Origin: Shimia gijangensis
GTDB lineage: Bacteria > Pseudomonadota > Alphaproteobacteria > Rhodobacterales > Rhodobacteraceae
Reading direction: 5' to 3'
DNA length: 64,000 nucleotides
Assembly: GCF_900142085.1 (NCBI RefSeq)
Contig: NZ_FQZQ01000016.1
Coordinates: forward strand, 42,877-106,876
Shown here: positions 9,599-19,160 of the stretch, piece by piece
Numbering within the stretch: position 1 is the stretch's first letter
Layout: the number at the start of each line of letters is the position of its first letter
The notes under the pieces: model-generated
Database searches by the model: none
Told to the model about the DNA's origin: nothing
The model's input: the letters and a program-made list of their open reading frames with translations, nothing else
Position numbers and translations under genes: made by a program

Positions 9599-10620
9599 AA
9601 CTGATGGGGCGCGATGGCGCCCGCTATTTCACCAAACCCGAACCACACCGCACTGGTGTTTTAATCTATGGGCCTGACCCCATGCGAATCGCTCTGAAGC
9701 GGCAAGAGTTGATTGCTGCCCTGATCGGCCCGCAAGGCGAAGAAGAAATGCGCCTGACGCGCATCCCTGCCAGCGACCTGCGCAAAGACCCTGCCCTTTT
9801 GAATGACGCGATCAAGGCGGCAAGCTTTTTCCCCGGCCCGCGTGTGGCGTTTGTCGAAGACGCCAATGACACTGCCGCCCCTGCGGTTCTGGCAGCTTTG
9901 AAAGATTGGGGCGAAGGTGACGCACAGATTGTAGTGACGGCTGGATCGCTCAAAGCCTCATCCAAAATTCGTAAGGCGTTTGAAACCCACCCCAATGCCT
10001 ATGCCGCTGCAATCTACAATGATCCTCCCAGCCGCGATGAAATCGAATCCGAACTGGCGAAATCCGGCCTGCGCGATATTGAACGTAACGCCATGACGGA
10101 TCTGTCCAATCTGGCACGTGATCTGGATCCGGGCGATTTTCGTCAGACGCTGGAAAAACTGTCGCTGTATAAACGCGGCGACACCACCTCTGTTACCTCG
10201 GATGATATTGCCAACTGTGCTCCGACTTCGACCGAAGCCGGGTTGGACGACGTTCTGAACATCGTCGCCGAAGGCCGCGCGCCTGAATTGGGACCCATTC
10301 TGCGCAAACTGCAGGCCCAAGGGGTCAATCCTGTTTCGTTGTGCATTGGGGCCACCCGCCACTTCCGCGCGCTTTATACCGCCGCGTCTGATCCCGGTGG
10401 TGCGGCCGCTGGCATTGCCCGCATGCGCCCACCAATTTTCGGCCCACGCCGGGATCGTATGTTGCGACAGGCCCAGGGCTGGGGAGCATTTAAGCTTGAG
10501 CAGGCCCTGACCTATCTGACCGACACGGATCTGCTATTACGCTCGGCCGGTCAAAGCGCACCAGCCATGGCGCTGGTTGAACGCATGCTGTTACGGCTTG
10601 CCATGTTGGCACGCCGTTAA
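9595..10620 (+). CDS. holA: DNA polymerase III delta subunit
   Basis: This 341-residue clamp-loader subunit opens the beta sliding clamp. Family features include LIYGPDPMRIALKRQEL near the N-terminus, the DPALLNDAIKAASFFPGPRVAFVED segment, and the C-terminal helical region around VSLCIGATRHFRALY. The ATG overlaps the lptE stop (ATGA), and an upstream in-frame ATG at 9568 is unlikely. Length and position after lptE are typical. Confidence 0.95.
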   Translation: MKLMGRDGARYFTKPEPHRTGVLIYGPDPMRIALKRQELIAALIGPQGEEEMRLTRIPASDLRKDPALLNDAIKAASFFPGPRVAFVEDANDTAAPAVLAALKDWGEGDAQIVVTAGSLKASSKIRKAFETHPNAYAAAIYNDPPSRDEIESELAKSGLRDIERNAMTDLSNLARDLDPGDFRQTLEKLSLYKRGDTTSVTSDDIANCAPTSTEAGLDDVLNIVAEGRAPELGPILRKLQAQGVNPVSLCIGATRHFRALYTAASDPGGAAAGIARMRPPIFGPRRDRMLRQAQGWGAFKLEQALTYLTDTDLLLRSAGQSAPAMALVERMLLRLAMLARR

Positions 10621-10626
10621 CCTGAT

Positions 10627-11055
10627 CTAGTCCTGAGGCGCAAACATCGCGAAAACCTCGGCGCCGGTCATCTTGGCCGTATCCCCCGCAAAGGCATACC
10701 CATCGGGCTTTTCATCGATGAAAATCTCTTGTTTCATGACCACGCCGTCGGCGTTGTCCAATGTCCCCAACCCCATATGATAGGTGCCCTGTTCCGGGCC
10801 CGGAGCCGTCACACGATAAAACAGGCTGCTACCGCATTTGGCGCAGGAAGCGCGCTCTGCCCATTCCGAGGATTTGAACATGTTCAGATTCTCTTCTCCT
10901 TCAATAGTGACCTCATGCGCGGCAGCCATAAAGGCAACAAACGCGCCGCCGCTCCATTTTCGGCACATAGAACAGTGACATGTTCCACAATCCGCCGGGG
11001 CCTTGGCCAATGTGTATTTTACGGCGCCACACAAACATGATCCGGTATTGGACAT
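10627..11055 (-). CDS. GFA family zinc-binding protein (CENP-V/GFA)
   Basis: This 142-residue protein has the GFA fold, named for the glutathione-dependent formaldehyde-activating enzyme. Zinc-ligand cysteines are seen in CLCGAVKY, in CGTCHCSMCRKWSG and in CAKCGSSLFYR. Most members have no proven substrate, so the formaldehyde role should not be assumed. The start at 11055 has a good AGGAGAG site. It converges with holA and is divergent from a glutathione S-transferase gene, so a link to glutathione chemistry is plausible but is an inference. Confidence 0.88.
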   Translation of the reverse strand: MSNTGSCLCGAVKYTLAKAPADCGTCHCSMCRKWSGGAFVAFMAAAHEVTIEGEENLNMFKSSEWAERASCAKCGSSLFYRVTAPGPEQGTYHMGLGTLDNADGVVMKQEIFIDEKPDGYAFAGDTAKMTGAEVFAMFAPQD

Positions 11056-11200
11056 ACGATTCTCTCCTATTTTGTGATGCCAGAATACGCGCCTTTCCTG
11101 CCAGTTTCTGTCAGCATTCCGGTGGCCAATGGATGAAATTTGAACCCTTGCCGAGCCGAGCACGAGTCGCCAATGTGGCAAAAATCAAAAAGGACACGCC

Positions 11201-11785
11201 ATGTATGAACTTTTAGGAAGCCCAACCAGTCGCGCCTTTCGGGTGATGTGGATGCTCGAAGAGCTGGGCCAGCCTTACACCATGACCAAAGCCGCACCCC
11301 AGTCTGAGGAGGTCAGAGTCCTAAACCCATCAGGCAAAGTCCCGGTGTTTAAGGATGGTGAAGATGTTATCACGGATTCATCCGCCATCATCACCTATCT
11401 AGCGGACAAACATGGCGCTCTGACCGCTCCTGCCGGAACAGTGGCGCGTGGCCAGCAGGACGCCATGACCCAGTGCATCCTTGACGAGATTGACGCGGTT
11501 CTGTGGACGGCGGCACGACACGGTTTCATTTTGCCCGAGGACAAGCGTGTACCAGAGGTAAAAACTTCATTAAAATGGGAATACGAACGCAATCTTGACC
11601 GCATCATGAAACAGGCCAAAGGCCCGTATCTGATGGGCGATGAGTTCACTGTGCCTGATATCATTCTGGCCCACTGCGGAGCCTGGGCCAAGTCCGCGAA
11701 ATTCCCGTCAGACAACGAGGATTTCAAAATCTACCTCAAGGCGTGTCGGTCTCGCGATGCTTTTCAGAAATTGACCGCTGGCTAA
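11201..11785 (+). CDS. Glutathione S-transferase family protein
   Basis: This 194-residue cytosolic GST has an N-terminal thioredoxin-like domain (YELLGSPTSRAFRVMWMLEEL, with NPSGKVPVF and the glutathione-contacting DSSAIITYLADK) and an all-helical C-terminal domain. The serine in GSPTSR is the likely glutathione-activating residue. AAAGGAC precedes the ATG. It overlaps the end of the convergent flavoprotein gene by 4 bases. The substrate is unknown. Confidence 0.92.
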   Translation: MYELLGSPTSRAFRVMWMLEELGQPYTMTKAAPQSEEVRVLNPSGKVPVFKDGEDVITDSSAIITYLADKHGALTAPAGTVARGQQDAMTQCILDEIDAVLWTAARHGFILPEDKRVPEVKTSLKWEYERNLDRIMKQAKGPYLMGDEFTVPDIILAHCGAWAKSAKFPSDNEDFKIYLKACRSRDAFQKLTAG

Positions 11786-12948
11786 GCCGTCTGCGCCATG
11801 GCAAATTCGGCGGCGTACTGACCTGCCCAGCGCCCAGTGGCCAGACAGGCCGTCAACAAATAGCCACCTGTCGGAGCCTCCCAATCCAACATTTCCCCGG
11901 CAGCGAACACGCCGGGGCGATGTTGCAGCATCAGACCTTTGTCCAAAGCCTCCAACCGAATGCCTCCGGCAGTTGAGATCGCCTGATCCATTGGTCTGGG
12001 GCCGTCGTGACGGATTGGCAATGCCTTGAGAACGGGCGCAAGATCGGCGGGCAGTGGTCGGGCATATTCCATCAGCAACGCTTGTTTCACCGGATCAAGC
12101 CTCAGCGCCTTGCGCAAATGGTTGCTCAGGCTGGCCTTGCCGCGTGGTTTGGCAAGACGCTTGCGAATCTCGTCCTCGCTTAGGTCGGGCAGCAAATCCA
12201 GCGTCAGATCGTGCCCCTCACGCATCGGGCGCGACACCGCATAAATCCCGCCCCCTTCCAGTCCGGTTTGTGAGATCACAAACTCGCCGCGCACGCGCTG
12301 AACGCCAGCGCATAAGGCCACGTTTTTGACAGGCCCGCCAATGTGTTTGGCCATATGCTTGGACCAGTTCACCACAAAACCCATATTCGCCGGTTGAAAC
12401 GGTGACAGCGGCGCGTCGATCCAATTGGCCCAAGCCCCATCAGAGCCTAACCTTGCCCAACTGGCCCCGCCACAGGCCAAAACAGCCACGTCTGCCGTAA
12501 CTGTCTGACGTCCTTCAGGGGTCTCAAACACGAACCCATCTTCCTCGCCAATCCAGCGCCAGCGAGGTTTGATCTCAACGCCCAGATCATTCAGCCGCCC
12601 TAACCAGGCCCGCAGCAATGGTGAGGCCTTCATGGCGCGGGGAAACACACGGCCCGTTGAGCCTGTGAACACCTCCTGCCCCAGTTCTTCGGCCCAGACT
12701 CGGACCTGATCCGGCCCAAATGCCTCAAGCATCGGGCGCAGCGCGGGCGCGGCTTCTTCAAAGGCCGAAAGAAAGGCTTCAAACGGCTCATCCTTGGTCA
12801 GGTTCAGCCCGGATTTACCCGCCATCAGAAACTTGCGCGCGACGCTGGGTTTGGCGTCCGAGACAACCACAGACAGGCCGTGTTCGGCCAGAACATCCGC
12901 CGCCATTAAACCGGCCGGGCCAGCACCGATGACAAGTGCTGTTTTCAT
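11782..12948 (-). CDS. HI0933/YhiN-like flavoprotein (TIGR03862 type)
   Basis: This 388-residue FAD-dependent oxidoreductase-like protein of unknown reaction has the N-terminal dinucleotide fold VIGAGPAGLMAADVLAEHG, followed by ARKFLMAGKSGLNLT, typical of the HI0933-like family. Near the C-terminus it has STAGGIRLEALD and the FAD-binding GVFAAGEMLDWEAPTGGY. Its ATG overlaps the stop of the upstream MscS gene (ATGA), so the two are cotranscribed. Confidence 0.9.
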   Translation of the reverse strand: MKTALVIGAGPAGLMAADVLAEHGLSVVVSDAKPSVARKFLMAGKSGLNLTKDEPFEAFLSAFEEAAPALRPMLEAFGPDQVRVWAEELGQEVFTGSTGRVFPRAMKASPLLRAWLGRLNDLGVEIKPRWRWIGEEDGFVFETPEGRQTVTADVAVLACGGASWARLGSDGAWANWIDAPLSPFQPANMGFVVNWSKHMAKHIGGPVKNVALCAGVQRVRGEFVISQTGLEGGGIYAVSRPMREGHDLTLDLLPDLSEDEIRKRLAKPRGKASLSNHLRKALRLDPVKQALLMEYARPLPADLAPVLKALPIRHDGPRPMDQAISTAGGIRLEALDKGLMLQHRPGVFAAGEMLDWEAPTGGYLLTACLATGRWAGQYAAEFAMAQTA

Positions 12949-14267
12949 TCAGATTTCGTTGTCAAGCTGCCCGACACTTCGATCACGCGATGCGGGTATG
13001 GAATTTCGATGTCGTTGTCTTTCAGCGCATTCCAGATACGGAACAACACATCCGACGTGTATTTGTGACGCCCGTCATCGATACCGTTGACCCAGAATTC
13101 GACCGAGAAATCCACCCCGCTATCGCCAAATCCGCGCAACTCGCAATCAGGTGGAAAAGGATCGGACAGGACATCTGGATTCTTGGCCACAGCCGCCTCA
13201 ACAATTGCGGGAACCTTATTGATATCAGTACCATAGCTGACCGAAAACGGTGCTTCGTACCGATTGGCCGATCCGCTATCAGAGTAATTCACCACACGTG
13301 TGGTGATAAAATCTTCGTTGGGAATAACGATCCATCTGCCGTCATAAGTTTCCAAAATAGTGGCGCGCGCGGTCATCTTGACGATGGTGCCGGCCTCGCC
13401 TCCATCCAGCTCCACATAATCGCCGACGGTCGCCTGGCCTTCGAGCAAAAGGATCACGCCCGAGATAAAGTTCGACGCGATCTTTTGCAGACCAAAACCA
13501 AGCCCAACACCGACCACACCACCAAGCACGGCAAGGGATGTGAGCGAAATGCCCATGATGTTCATCACCAAGAGGAAAGCGACGCCAAAGATAGCAATCT
13601 CGGCGGTTTTGGCCGTCAGCTGGCGCATCGCCGGGCGCATTTCTTGCTGGTTCTTGATAAAGGCGGCGGACTGGTCGTTCGACCACCGGCCCATCCAGAA
13701 AATCGCACCGCCAACCACGACAAACCGCAAAAGAAACAGCAATGAGAATGACAGATTGCCCAAGGGCACCACGGTCTCGTCCAGCTTGACCATGACCTCG
13801 TCAAGGATTCCCACGGCGTAAAGTGCTGCGATGGGCACTAACAGATAGCGCCCCAAAACCTTGAGCATTGGGTCCTGAATAACGTCCTTCACCAAAATGC
13901 GGGCGGCGAGGAACATGAAAAAACGTTTGCCAAAGGCAATCACAGCACCCGATCCAAAGATCGACTTGGTCACGCTTTCGCCGATGCCGGTGAAACCATA
14001 AGCCAGAAGAGGCAATAAAAGCGGCACAAACATCAACACAAAGCGGCGCGCCTTGGCGATGCTGTTGTCCTGTTCGGCCGGAGGCGTCAGGTACTTGTCA
14101 ATTAAGGGCTTAAGCCTGCGCGAGGCATAGACAGCCGCAAAGTATGCGGCGAGCAACAGGGCAAATTGGGTCCAGGCAGCTGGGCTGAGCAGCCACTCTG
14201 CGGCGATGTCCCAAGCTTGCAGCGCATAGCCCTGCGCTTTGTCCAACAATTCTGTGCGATCCACCAT
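12945..14267 (-). CDS. MscS-family mechanosensitive channel
   Basis: This 440-residue inner-membrane channel has several N-terminal membrane segments, then the pore-lining helix and beta domain typical of MscS (GVGLGFGLQKIASNFISGVILLLEGQATVGDYVEL, read as consecutive short motifs), followed by the C-terminal alpha/beta domain ending IEIPYPHRVIEV. It would release solutes on hypo-osmotic shock. The region before the pore is longer than in E. coli MscS. A second family member is cut by the right end of the window (63698-64000). Confidence 0.92.
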   Translation of the reverse strand: MVDRTELLDKAQGYALQAWDIAAEWLLSPAAWTQFALLLAAYFAAVYASRRLKPLIDKYLTPPAEQDNSIAKARRFVLMFVPLLLPLLAYGFTGIGESVTKSIFGSGAVIAFGKRFFMFLAARILVKDVIQDPMLKVLGRYLLVPIAALYAVGILDEVMVKLDETVVPLGNLSFSLLFLLRFVVVGGAIFWMGRWSNDQSAAFIKNQQEMRPAMRQLTAKTAEIAIFGVAFLLVMNIMGISLTSLAVLGGVVGVGLGFGLQKIASNFISGVILLLEGQATVGDYVELDGGEAGTIVKMTARATILETYDGRWIVIPNEDFITTRVVNYSDSGSANRYEAPFSVSYGTDINKVPAIVEAAVAKNPDVLSDPFPPDCELRGFGDSGVDFSVEFWVNGIDDGRHKYTSDVLFRIWNALKDNDIEIPYPHRVIEVSGSLTTKSE

Positions 14268-14340
14268 AACACCCCTTGAGAACCCAAAACTTTACGCCAT
14301 TCTCATGCCCGACCGTCGTGAAGGACTCAAGAGAAACCCT

Positions 14341-14634
14341 GTGTCAGACCCGATTTGCCCCTTGTGTGAACGCCCCATTCCCGCTGATGCAAGGCAAAGC
14401 CTGCATCACCTGATACCCAAGTTGAAAGGGGGTAAGAACGGCCCGACGGTGCTGTTACACCAGATTTGCCACTCCGAAATTCACGCGTCCCTGAGCGAAG
14501 CAGAGCTGGCGCGAAGCTATCACACGATCGCTGCCTTACGACTGCACCCAAGGTTGGAAAAGTTCATTCGCTGGATCGCAAAACGCCCGCCCGAGTTCCA
14601 TTCAAAGACCCCGGGGCCACGCAGAAAGCGATAA
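14341..14634 (+). CDS. Small HNH endonuclease family protein
   Basis: This protein of about 97 residues has an HNH/zinc-finger nuclease core: CPLC, then LHHLIPKLKGGK, then HQICHSEIH. This matches the His-Asn-His architecture with a structural Cys pair. The GTG start at 14341 has AAGAG seven bases upstream. An ATG at 14305 in the same frame is an alternative. No toxin, intron or restriction partner is adjacent, so its role is unknown. It lies between the divergent mscS and a convergent enoyl-CoA hydratase gene. Confidence 0.8.
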   Translation: MSDPICPLCERPIPADARQSLHHLIPKLKGGKNGPTVLLHQICHSEIHASLSEAELARSYHTIAALRLHPRLEKFIRWIAKRPPEFHSKTPGPRRKR

Positions 14635-14655
14635 TGCGGAAAATCTGTGAACTGA

Positions 14656-14700
14656 CCGTTTTGTACAAAGCTTTTTGGCCGAATACCCGTTTTGTACAAA
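14656..14700. repeat. 14-bp direct repeat with TTTGTACAAA palindrome
   Basis: CCGTTTTGTACAAA occurs perfectly at 14656-14669 and 14687-14700, offset by 31 bases. Each copy ends in the 10-base palindrome TTTGTACAAA. They lie in the 69-base gap between two convergent gene ends, where no promoter is expected. The function is unknown. Confidence 0.7.
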
Positions 14701-14703
14701 AGT

Positions 14704-15315
14704 CTATGTACACAATTCCTTAATCCCCTGAGCGATCTCGGGCTTCGCAGAAAGCGTGTCGGCCGCGATCTCGCGGGCCGTGCCGAGGAGAACCTCAGGA
14801 TCAACGAGACGATCCACCAGACCGAATTGCAGCGCCTCATCGGCCAGCACCTTTTGCCCGCCCATCAGGATCAGCTTGGCGCGGCTGGGCCCGATCAGCG
14901 CGGCCATTCGTTTGGGGTCAGAGGGCTGAGGCAGAAAGCCAAGTTTCATCACCGGATAGAAGAACTTTGCTGAGGGCACCGACAGGCGCAGGTCACAGGC
15001 CAGCGCCATGCCCATAGCCCCACCTGCAAGTGTGCCATTCAGCGCGGCAATGGTCAGGCCCGGCAAAGCGGCAATGTTGCCCGACAGGCGTTCCCAGACA
15101 TCCGAGGTCGCAAGACCCGCGCGGGCCTCGTCCAGATCGGCGCCGGCGGAAAACACTTTGCCTGCCCCGGTCAGGACCAGCCCACGGGCGTCTTGTGCAG
15201 CTTCGGCGATATCAGCCAGCTCGGACAGCATCGCGTGAGTTAGAGAATTGGCTTTGTCCGGACGGTTGATGGTCACGACCCAAAGGCCGCTCTCCTCTTT
15301 CTGAAGGTCAATCAT
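14704..15315 (-). CDS. Enoyl-CoA hydratase/isomerase family protein
   Basis: This 203-residue crotonase-fold protein has the oxyanion-hole segments SAGADL and GTLAGGAMGMALACDLRLS. It is about 50 residues shorter than typical family members, mainly at the C-terminus. One of the two catalytic glutamates used by classical hydratases is not obvious (FFYPVMKLGFLPQP replaces the usual FGxPExxLGxxP), so hydratase activity is uncertain. It shares a TGATG overlap with the upstream SDR gene, suggesting a two-gene operon in acyl-CoA metabolism. Confidence 0.85.
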   Translation of the reverse strand: MIDLQKEESGLWVVTINRPDKANSLTHAMLSELADIAEAAQDARGLVLTGAGKVFSAGADLDEARAGLATSDVWERLSGNIAALPGLTIAALNGTLAGGAMGMALACDLRLSVPSAKFFYPVMKLGFLPQPSDPKRMAALIGPSRAKLILMGGQKVLADEALQFGLVDRLVDPEVLLGTAREIAADTLSAKPEIAQGIKELCT

Positions 15316-16067
15316 CAGATCAGGCCCACTTTGCGGCGGATGTCTTCGTCACGCAGGGAAATCTCATTACCAACCCAATCGTCGGCTTCGGGGCCACACA
15401 TCCACAGCAAACACCGCGCCACCCATTCCGGAGGAATATGATCTGACCAGTCCATCTGCGACACCGGATTGATGCCTGATGCTTTGATCTCGCGCTGCAT
15501 TTCGGTGGCCACGGTGCCCGGCGACAGGCCAATGGCGCGAATGCCCTGATGACGCGCCTCGGTGTCGACACAGCGAGTCAGCATATTCACTCCGGCCTTA
15601 GAGGCACAGTAATGGCTCCAGGCCTCAACCGGACCATGCGCGGCACCGGACGAGATTGTCAGGATCGATCCGCCGCCAGCCTTTTGCATGATCGGCATTG
15701 CAGCCCGCATGCCATAGTAAACCCCCTTGAGGTTTACATCGATGACCTTGTCCCAACCTGCGGGATCCGATGTGGCCAGATGTGAGATTGGTTCGACCAA
15801 GCCTGCGTTGTTGATCAATACATCCAAGCTCCCGAATTTTGCTACAGCGGTATCCACAGCAGCCTGAACGGAATCGTAGTCAGAAACATCGCATGTCACA
15901 GCGATCGCCTGATCGCCAATTTCACCGGCGATGCGTTCAATATCGCCCCGGCTGCGCGCAACAAGGACCACATTGGCTCCGGCCTCGGCAAAGAGGCGTG
16001 CAGCGCTTTCGCCAATGCCCCGGCTTGCTCCGGTGATCAGGACCGTTTTTCCGTTCAAATTCGCCAA
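15315..16067 (-). CDS. Short-chain dehydrogenase/reductase
   Basis: This 250-residue classical SDR has the cofactor motif TGASRGIGESAA, the NNAG motif and a catalytic Tyr-x3-Lys in HYCASKAGV, with a preceding catalytic serine in TISSGAA. It likely oxidises or reduces a hydroxyl/keto group with NAD(P). It is coupled by a one-base overlap to the enoyl-CoA hydratase gene downstream. The substrate is unknown. Confidence 0.93.
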   Translation of the reverse strand: MANLNGKTVLITGASRGIGESAARLFAEAGANVVLVARSRGDIERIAGEIGDQAIAVTCDVSDYDSVQAAVDTAVAKFGSLDVLINNAGLVEPISHLATSDPAGWDKVIDVNLKGVYYGMRAAMPIMQKAGGGSILTISSGAAHGPVEAWSHYCASKAGVNMLTRCVDTEARHQGIRAIGLSPGTVATEMQREIKASGINPVSQMDWSDHIPPEWVARCLLWMCGPEADDWVGNEISLRDEDIRRKVGLI

Positions 16068-16195
16068 AATTCTGCTCCTCGCGTCAACGCATTTTCACAG
16101 ACGTAAACTGACCGTGACCCAAGGTCCAGAGTTTGGCTCTTGACCCTTCCGGTCAGGAGTCCGAAGCTATAGGCAAATTTGAAGGAGATATTCCA

Positions 16196-17698
16196 ATGAA
16201 TAGATGGTCCGCTTTTACCACAGCTGGCGCGATGGCAACATTGCTGAGCACAACTTCTGCATTCGCAGATGTCAGCAACCAAGACGTCTGGTCCACCTGG
16301 AAAGGCGTTCTGACTGGCGTAGGATACGACGTTGCCGGACAGGAAAGCCAGTCTGGTAATTCTTTGACGGTCAGCGATCTGGTTCTGAGCATTGATTTAG
16401 CGCCCGAAGAGGGCTCGGTCAGCATGAACTTCGGGGAAATGACTTTCGAAGAACAAGGTGACGGCACCGTGCGGATAGGGCTGCCTGCAACACTCCCGGT
16501 CAAGATCGTCTCGGACGTTGAAGGTGAGCAGACCGATGTGACTCTGACGGCCACAATGGACGGGCTGGATATGGTCGCTTCGGGTGATCCTGACGACATT
16601 ACCTATACCTACAGCGCCAACAGCATGGCGATGGCTTTGACCGAGTTGTTGGTGAACGGGCAACCGATGGACGATTTCACCTTTGATATGATGATGTCAG
16701 CGATGTCTGGCGTGTCTTCTATAGGCGGTGGTGACATGGCGCGTTTTGCGCAGACCATGACAGCCAACAGCCTGACGATGAAGGTTAAGGGCGACGACCC
16801 GGACGACGGCAAAGTCGATATGAACATGGATATTCAGGGTCTTGCTTTTGAAAGTGAAGGCGTGGTTCCAATGGGCGTTGACCACGAGAATCCAGCAGAA
16901 ATTTTCCGCAGCGGATTCAACATGCAGGGATCATTTTCTGCGGAAGGGTCGACCTTGGTTGTCGATGCTGAGGAAGATCAGGCGCCCACCAAGATCAACA
17001 TGTCTACGGCTACAAGCAAGCTGGCGGTCACAATGGGCGATGGCCTGTTCGACTATGACGGCAGTGTCGTGGACGTAGCTTTTTCGATGGTGGGGGGGGG
17101 CTCACCACTGCCGATTGTCGTGAATATGGACGAGCTTTCCTACGGGCTGCTGATGCCGCTTTTGAAAGGCACCTCTCCACAGGACTTTGACTTTAGCTTC
17201 AAATTGGCGGGACTGACGATTTCGGACATGCTTTGGGGTATTTTCGATCCGGGTGGCATGTTGCCTCGTGATCCGGCGACCATCTCGGTTGCTTTGAACG
17301 GCACCACCACATTGTTCGAAGACCTTGTATCTGAGGAAATGGAAGACGCCGACGAATTTCCGGGTGAGGTCAATTCTTTGACGTTGACTGAGGTTCTCGT
17401 GGAAGCCGTTGGCGCACGCATCAGCGGCGATGGCGGCTTTGTCTTTGACAACACCGACTTGCAAACATTTGACGGCATACCGCGCCCCGAAGGCAGCGTC
17501 GCCCTGAACGTGAAAGGCGCCAATGCTTTGATGGATACGCTGGTTGCAATGGGTCTTTTGCCCGAAGAGCAGGTCATGGGTGCCCGTATGATGATGGCCA
17601 TGTTCAGCGTGCCGGGCGACAGCGAAGACGAAGTGAATTCAGTGATTGAAATCAACGCTGAAGGGCATGTTTTGGCCAACGGACAGCGTATTCAGTAG
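16196..17698 (+). CDS. DUF2125 secreted protein
   Basis: This 500-residue protein has a signal peptide (MNRWSAFTTAGAMATLL... ending near AFAD) and a DUF2125-like body made of repeated acidic beta segments (VSDLVLSIDLAPEEGSVSM, NVKGANALMDTLVAMG). Its function is unknown; it is predicted to be periplasmic. The AAGGAGAT site directly precedes the ATG at 16196. The gene carries an unusual run of nine G at 17092-17100, which is in frame here. A strong terminator follows. Confidence 0.82.
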   Translation: MNRWSAFTTAGAMATLLSTTSAFADVSNQDVWSTWKGVLTGVGYDVAGQESQSGNSLTVSDLVLSIDLAPEEGSVSMNFGEMTFEEQGDGTVRIGLPATLPVKIVSDVEGEQTDVTLTATMDGLDMVASGDPDDITYTYSANSMAMALTELLVNGQPMDDFTFDMMMSAMSGVSSIGGGDMARFAQTMTANSLTMKVKGDDPDDGKVDMNMDIQGLAFESEGVVPMGVDHENPAEIFRSGFNMQGSFSAEGSTLVVDAEEDQAPTKINMSTATSKLAVTMGDGLFDYDGSVVDVAFSMVGGGSPLPIVVNMDELSYGLLMPLLKGTSPQDFDFSFKLAGLTISDMLWGIFDPGGMLPRDPATISVALNGTTTLFEDLVSEEMEDADEFPGEVNSLTLTEVLVEAVGARISGDGGFVFDNTDLQTFDGIPRPEGSVALNVKGANALMDTLVAMGLLPEEQVMGARMMMAMFSVPGDSEDEVNSVIEINAEGHVLANGQRIQ

Positions 17699-17718
17699 GT
17701 CAAAACCAAATGAGAAAG

Positions 17719-17750
17719 GAACCGTGCCAGCCTTGGCGCGGTTCTTGTTT
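17719..17750 (+). terminator. Rho-independent terminator after DUF2125 gene
   Basis: An 11-bp stem with one G-T pair (17719-17729 with 17734-17744, four-base loop) is followed by TTGTTT, 20 bases after the stop codon. Confidence 0.8.
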
Positions 17751-17813
17751 CATCGCGCTCTTGCGTGATGCGGTGCCACGGTCTACCTCAGAGGGTAGTT
17801 GAACGAGGGGCAA

Positions 17814-19160
17814 ATGAGCGGAAATCTCGAAAAGCTGACAGAGGCAATGCTGACAGCGGCACGTGTCGCCGGGGCAGATGCCGCCGACGCCATGGCCGTT
17901 CAGGGCACATCCGTGTCGATTGATGTGCGGGGCGGGCTGCTGGAGCAGGCAGAGCGCTCTGAGGGCATCGATCTTGGCTTGCGGGTGTTTGTGGGCCAAA
18001 GGCAAGCCAATGTCTCGGTCTCGGATGCCAGCCCGGAAACGCTTGCCACCATGGCTGAGCGTGCGGTTGCGATGGCCCGCGAAGCGCCAGAGGACCCTTA
18101 CATTGGGTTGGCCGACGCGGAACAACTCAGCACAGACTGGGATGTTGACGCGCTTGAGATGTCGGACCCGGCGGATGAACCTGCGCCAGCCGAGTTGCAA
18201 CGTGACGCCTGCGAAGCAGAAGTGGCCGCCAGCAATGTTGCCGGTGTGTCCCAAGTCCAGTCCGCCACAGCGGGCTACAGCAATTCTCAGGTGCACCTGG
18301 CAGCCAGCAACGGATTTTCAGGCGGTTATGCCCGAACCAGCCGTGCGGTGTCCTGTGTGGCCATCGCTGGCGAAGGCGACGGCATGGAGCGGGACTTTGA
18401 TGGTGACGGACGCACGTTTCAATCCGACATGCGCAGCGCACAGGATGTGGGTGTCACGGCCGGTGAACGCGCGGTAGAGCGGCTGAATGCGAAACAACCC
18501 CCGACAGGCACCTATCCGGTTCTGTTTGACGAACGCATTTCGTCCTCATTGGTGGGCCACCTGCTGGCCGCCGCCAATGGCGCCAGCATTGCACGCGGAT
18601 CATCGTGGCTGCGCGGTGCCTTGGGCGAACAGGTTTTGCCCACACATTTGAATATTATCGAGGACCCACACCGCCCTCGTGTCAGTGGATCACGTCCCTT
18701 TGATGCCGAAGGCCTGCCCACCAGTCGTCGTGCCATTGTCGAAAACGGTGTGCTGACAGGCTGGACGCTGGATCTTGTGAATGGTCGCAAGTTGAACATG
18801 CCATCCACCGGTAATGCTGCGCGCGGCGTGTCCTCGCCGCCCTCGCCAGCGACATGGAATATCTTGATCACACAAAGCGATCAAAGCCGCGAAGACCTGA
18901 TCCTGGATATGGGAACTGGCCTTTTGGTGACCTCATTGATTGGCTCAACCATCAACCCAACCACCGGTGACTACTCGCGTGGTGCCGCCGGGTTCTGGGT
19001 GGAAAATGGCGAGATCACGCATGCGGTCAACGAATGCACGATTGCGGGCAACCTGCGCGAAATGCTGTTGGGCATGACCCCGGCAAATGACGCGCGCGAT
19101 CACCTGTCGCGCGTGATCCCATCGATCCTGATCGAAGGTCTTACCCTTGCCGGGAACTGA
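17814..19160 (+). CDS. pmbA: TldD/PmbA family metalloprotease homologue
   Basis: This 448-residue protein is related to TldE/PmbA, which with TldD forms a heterodimer that degrades or matures modified peptides in the cytoplasm. Family features include the N-terminal GADAADAMAVQG, the central VLFDERISSSLVGHL and the C-terminal GTGLLVTSLIGSTINPTTGDYSRGAAGFWVENG (short motifs in order). TldE-type subunits lack the zinc HExxxH motif, and none is seen here. GAGGGG precedes the ATG. The next gene starts within its last codons. Confidence 0.93.
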   Translation: MSGNLEKLTEAMLTAARVAGADAADAMAVQGTSVSIDVRGGLLEQAERSEGIDLGLRVFVGQRQANVSVSDASPETLATMAERAVAMAREAPEDPYIGLADAEQLSTDWDVDALEMSDPADEPAPAELQRDACEAEVAASNVAGVSQVQSATAGYSNSQVHLAASNGFSGGYARTSRAVSCVAIAGEGDGMERDFDGDGRTFQSDMRSAQDVGVTAGERAVERLNAKQPPTGTYPVLFDERISSSLVGHLLAAANGASIARGSSWLRGALGEQVLPTHLNIIEDPHRPRVSGSRPFDAEGLPTSRRAIVENGVLTGWTLDLVNGRKLNMPSTGNAARGVSSPPSPATWNILITQSDQSREDLILDMGTGLLVTSLIGSTINPTTGDYSRGAAGFWVENGEITHAVNECTIAGNLREMLLGMTPANDARDHLSRVIPSILIEGLTLAGN

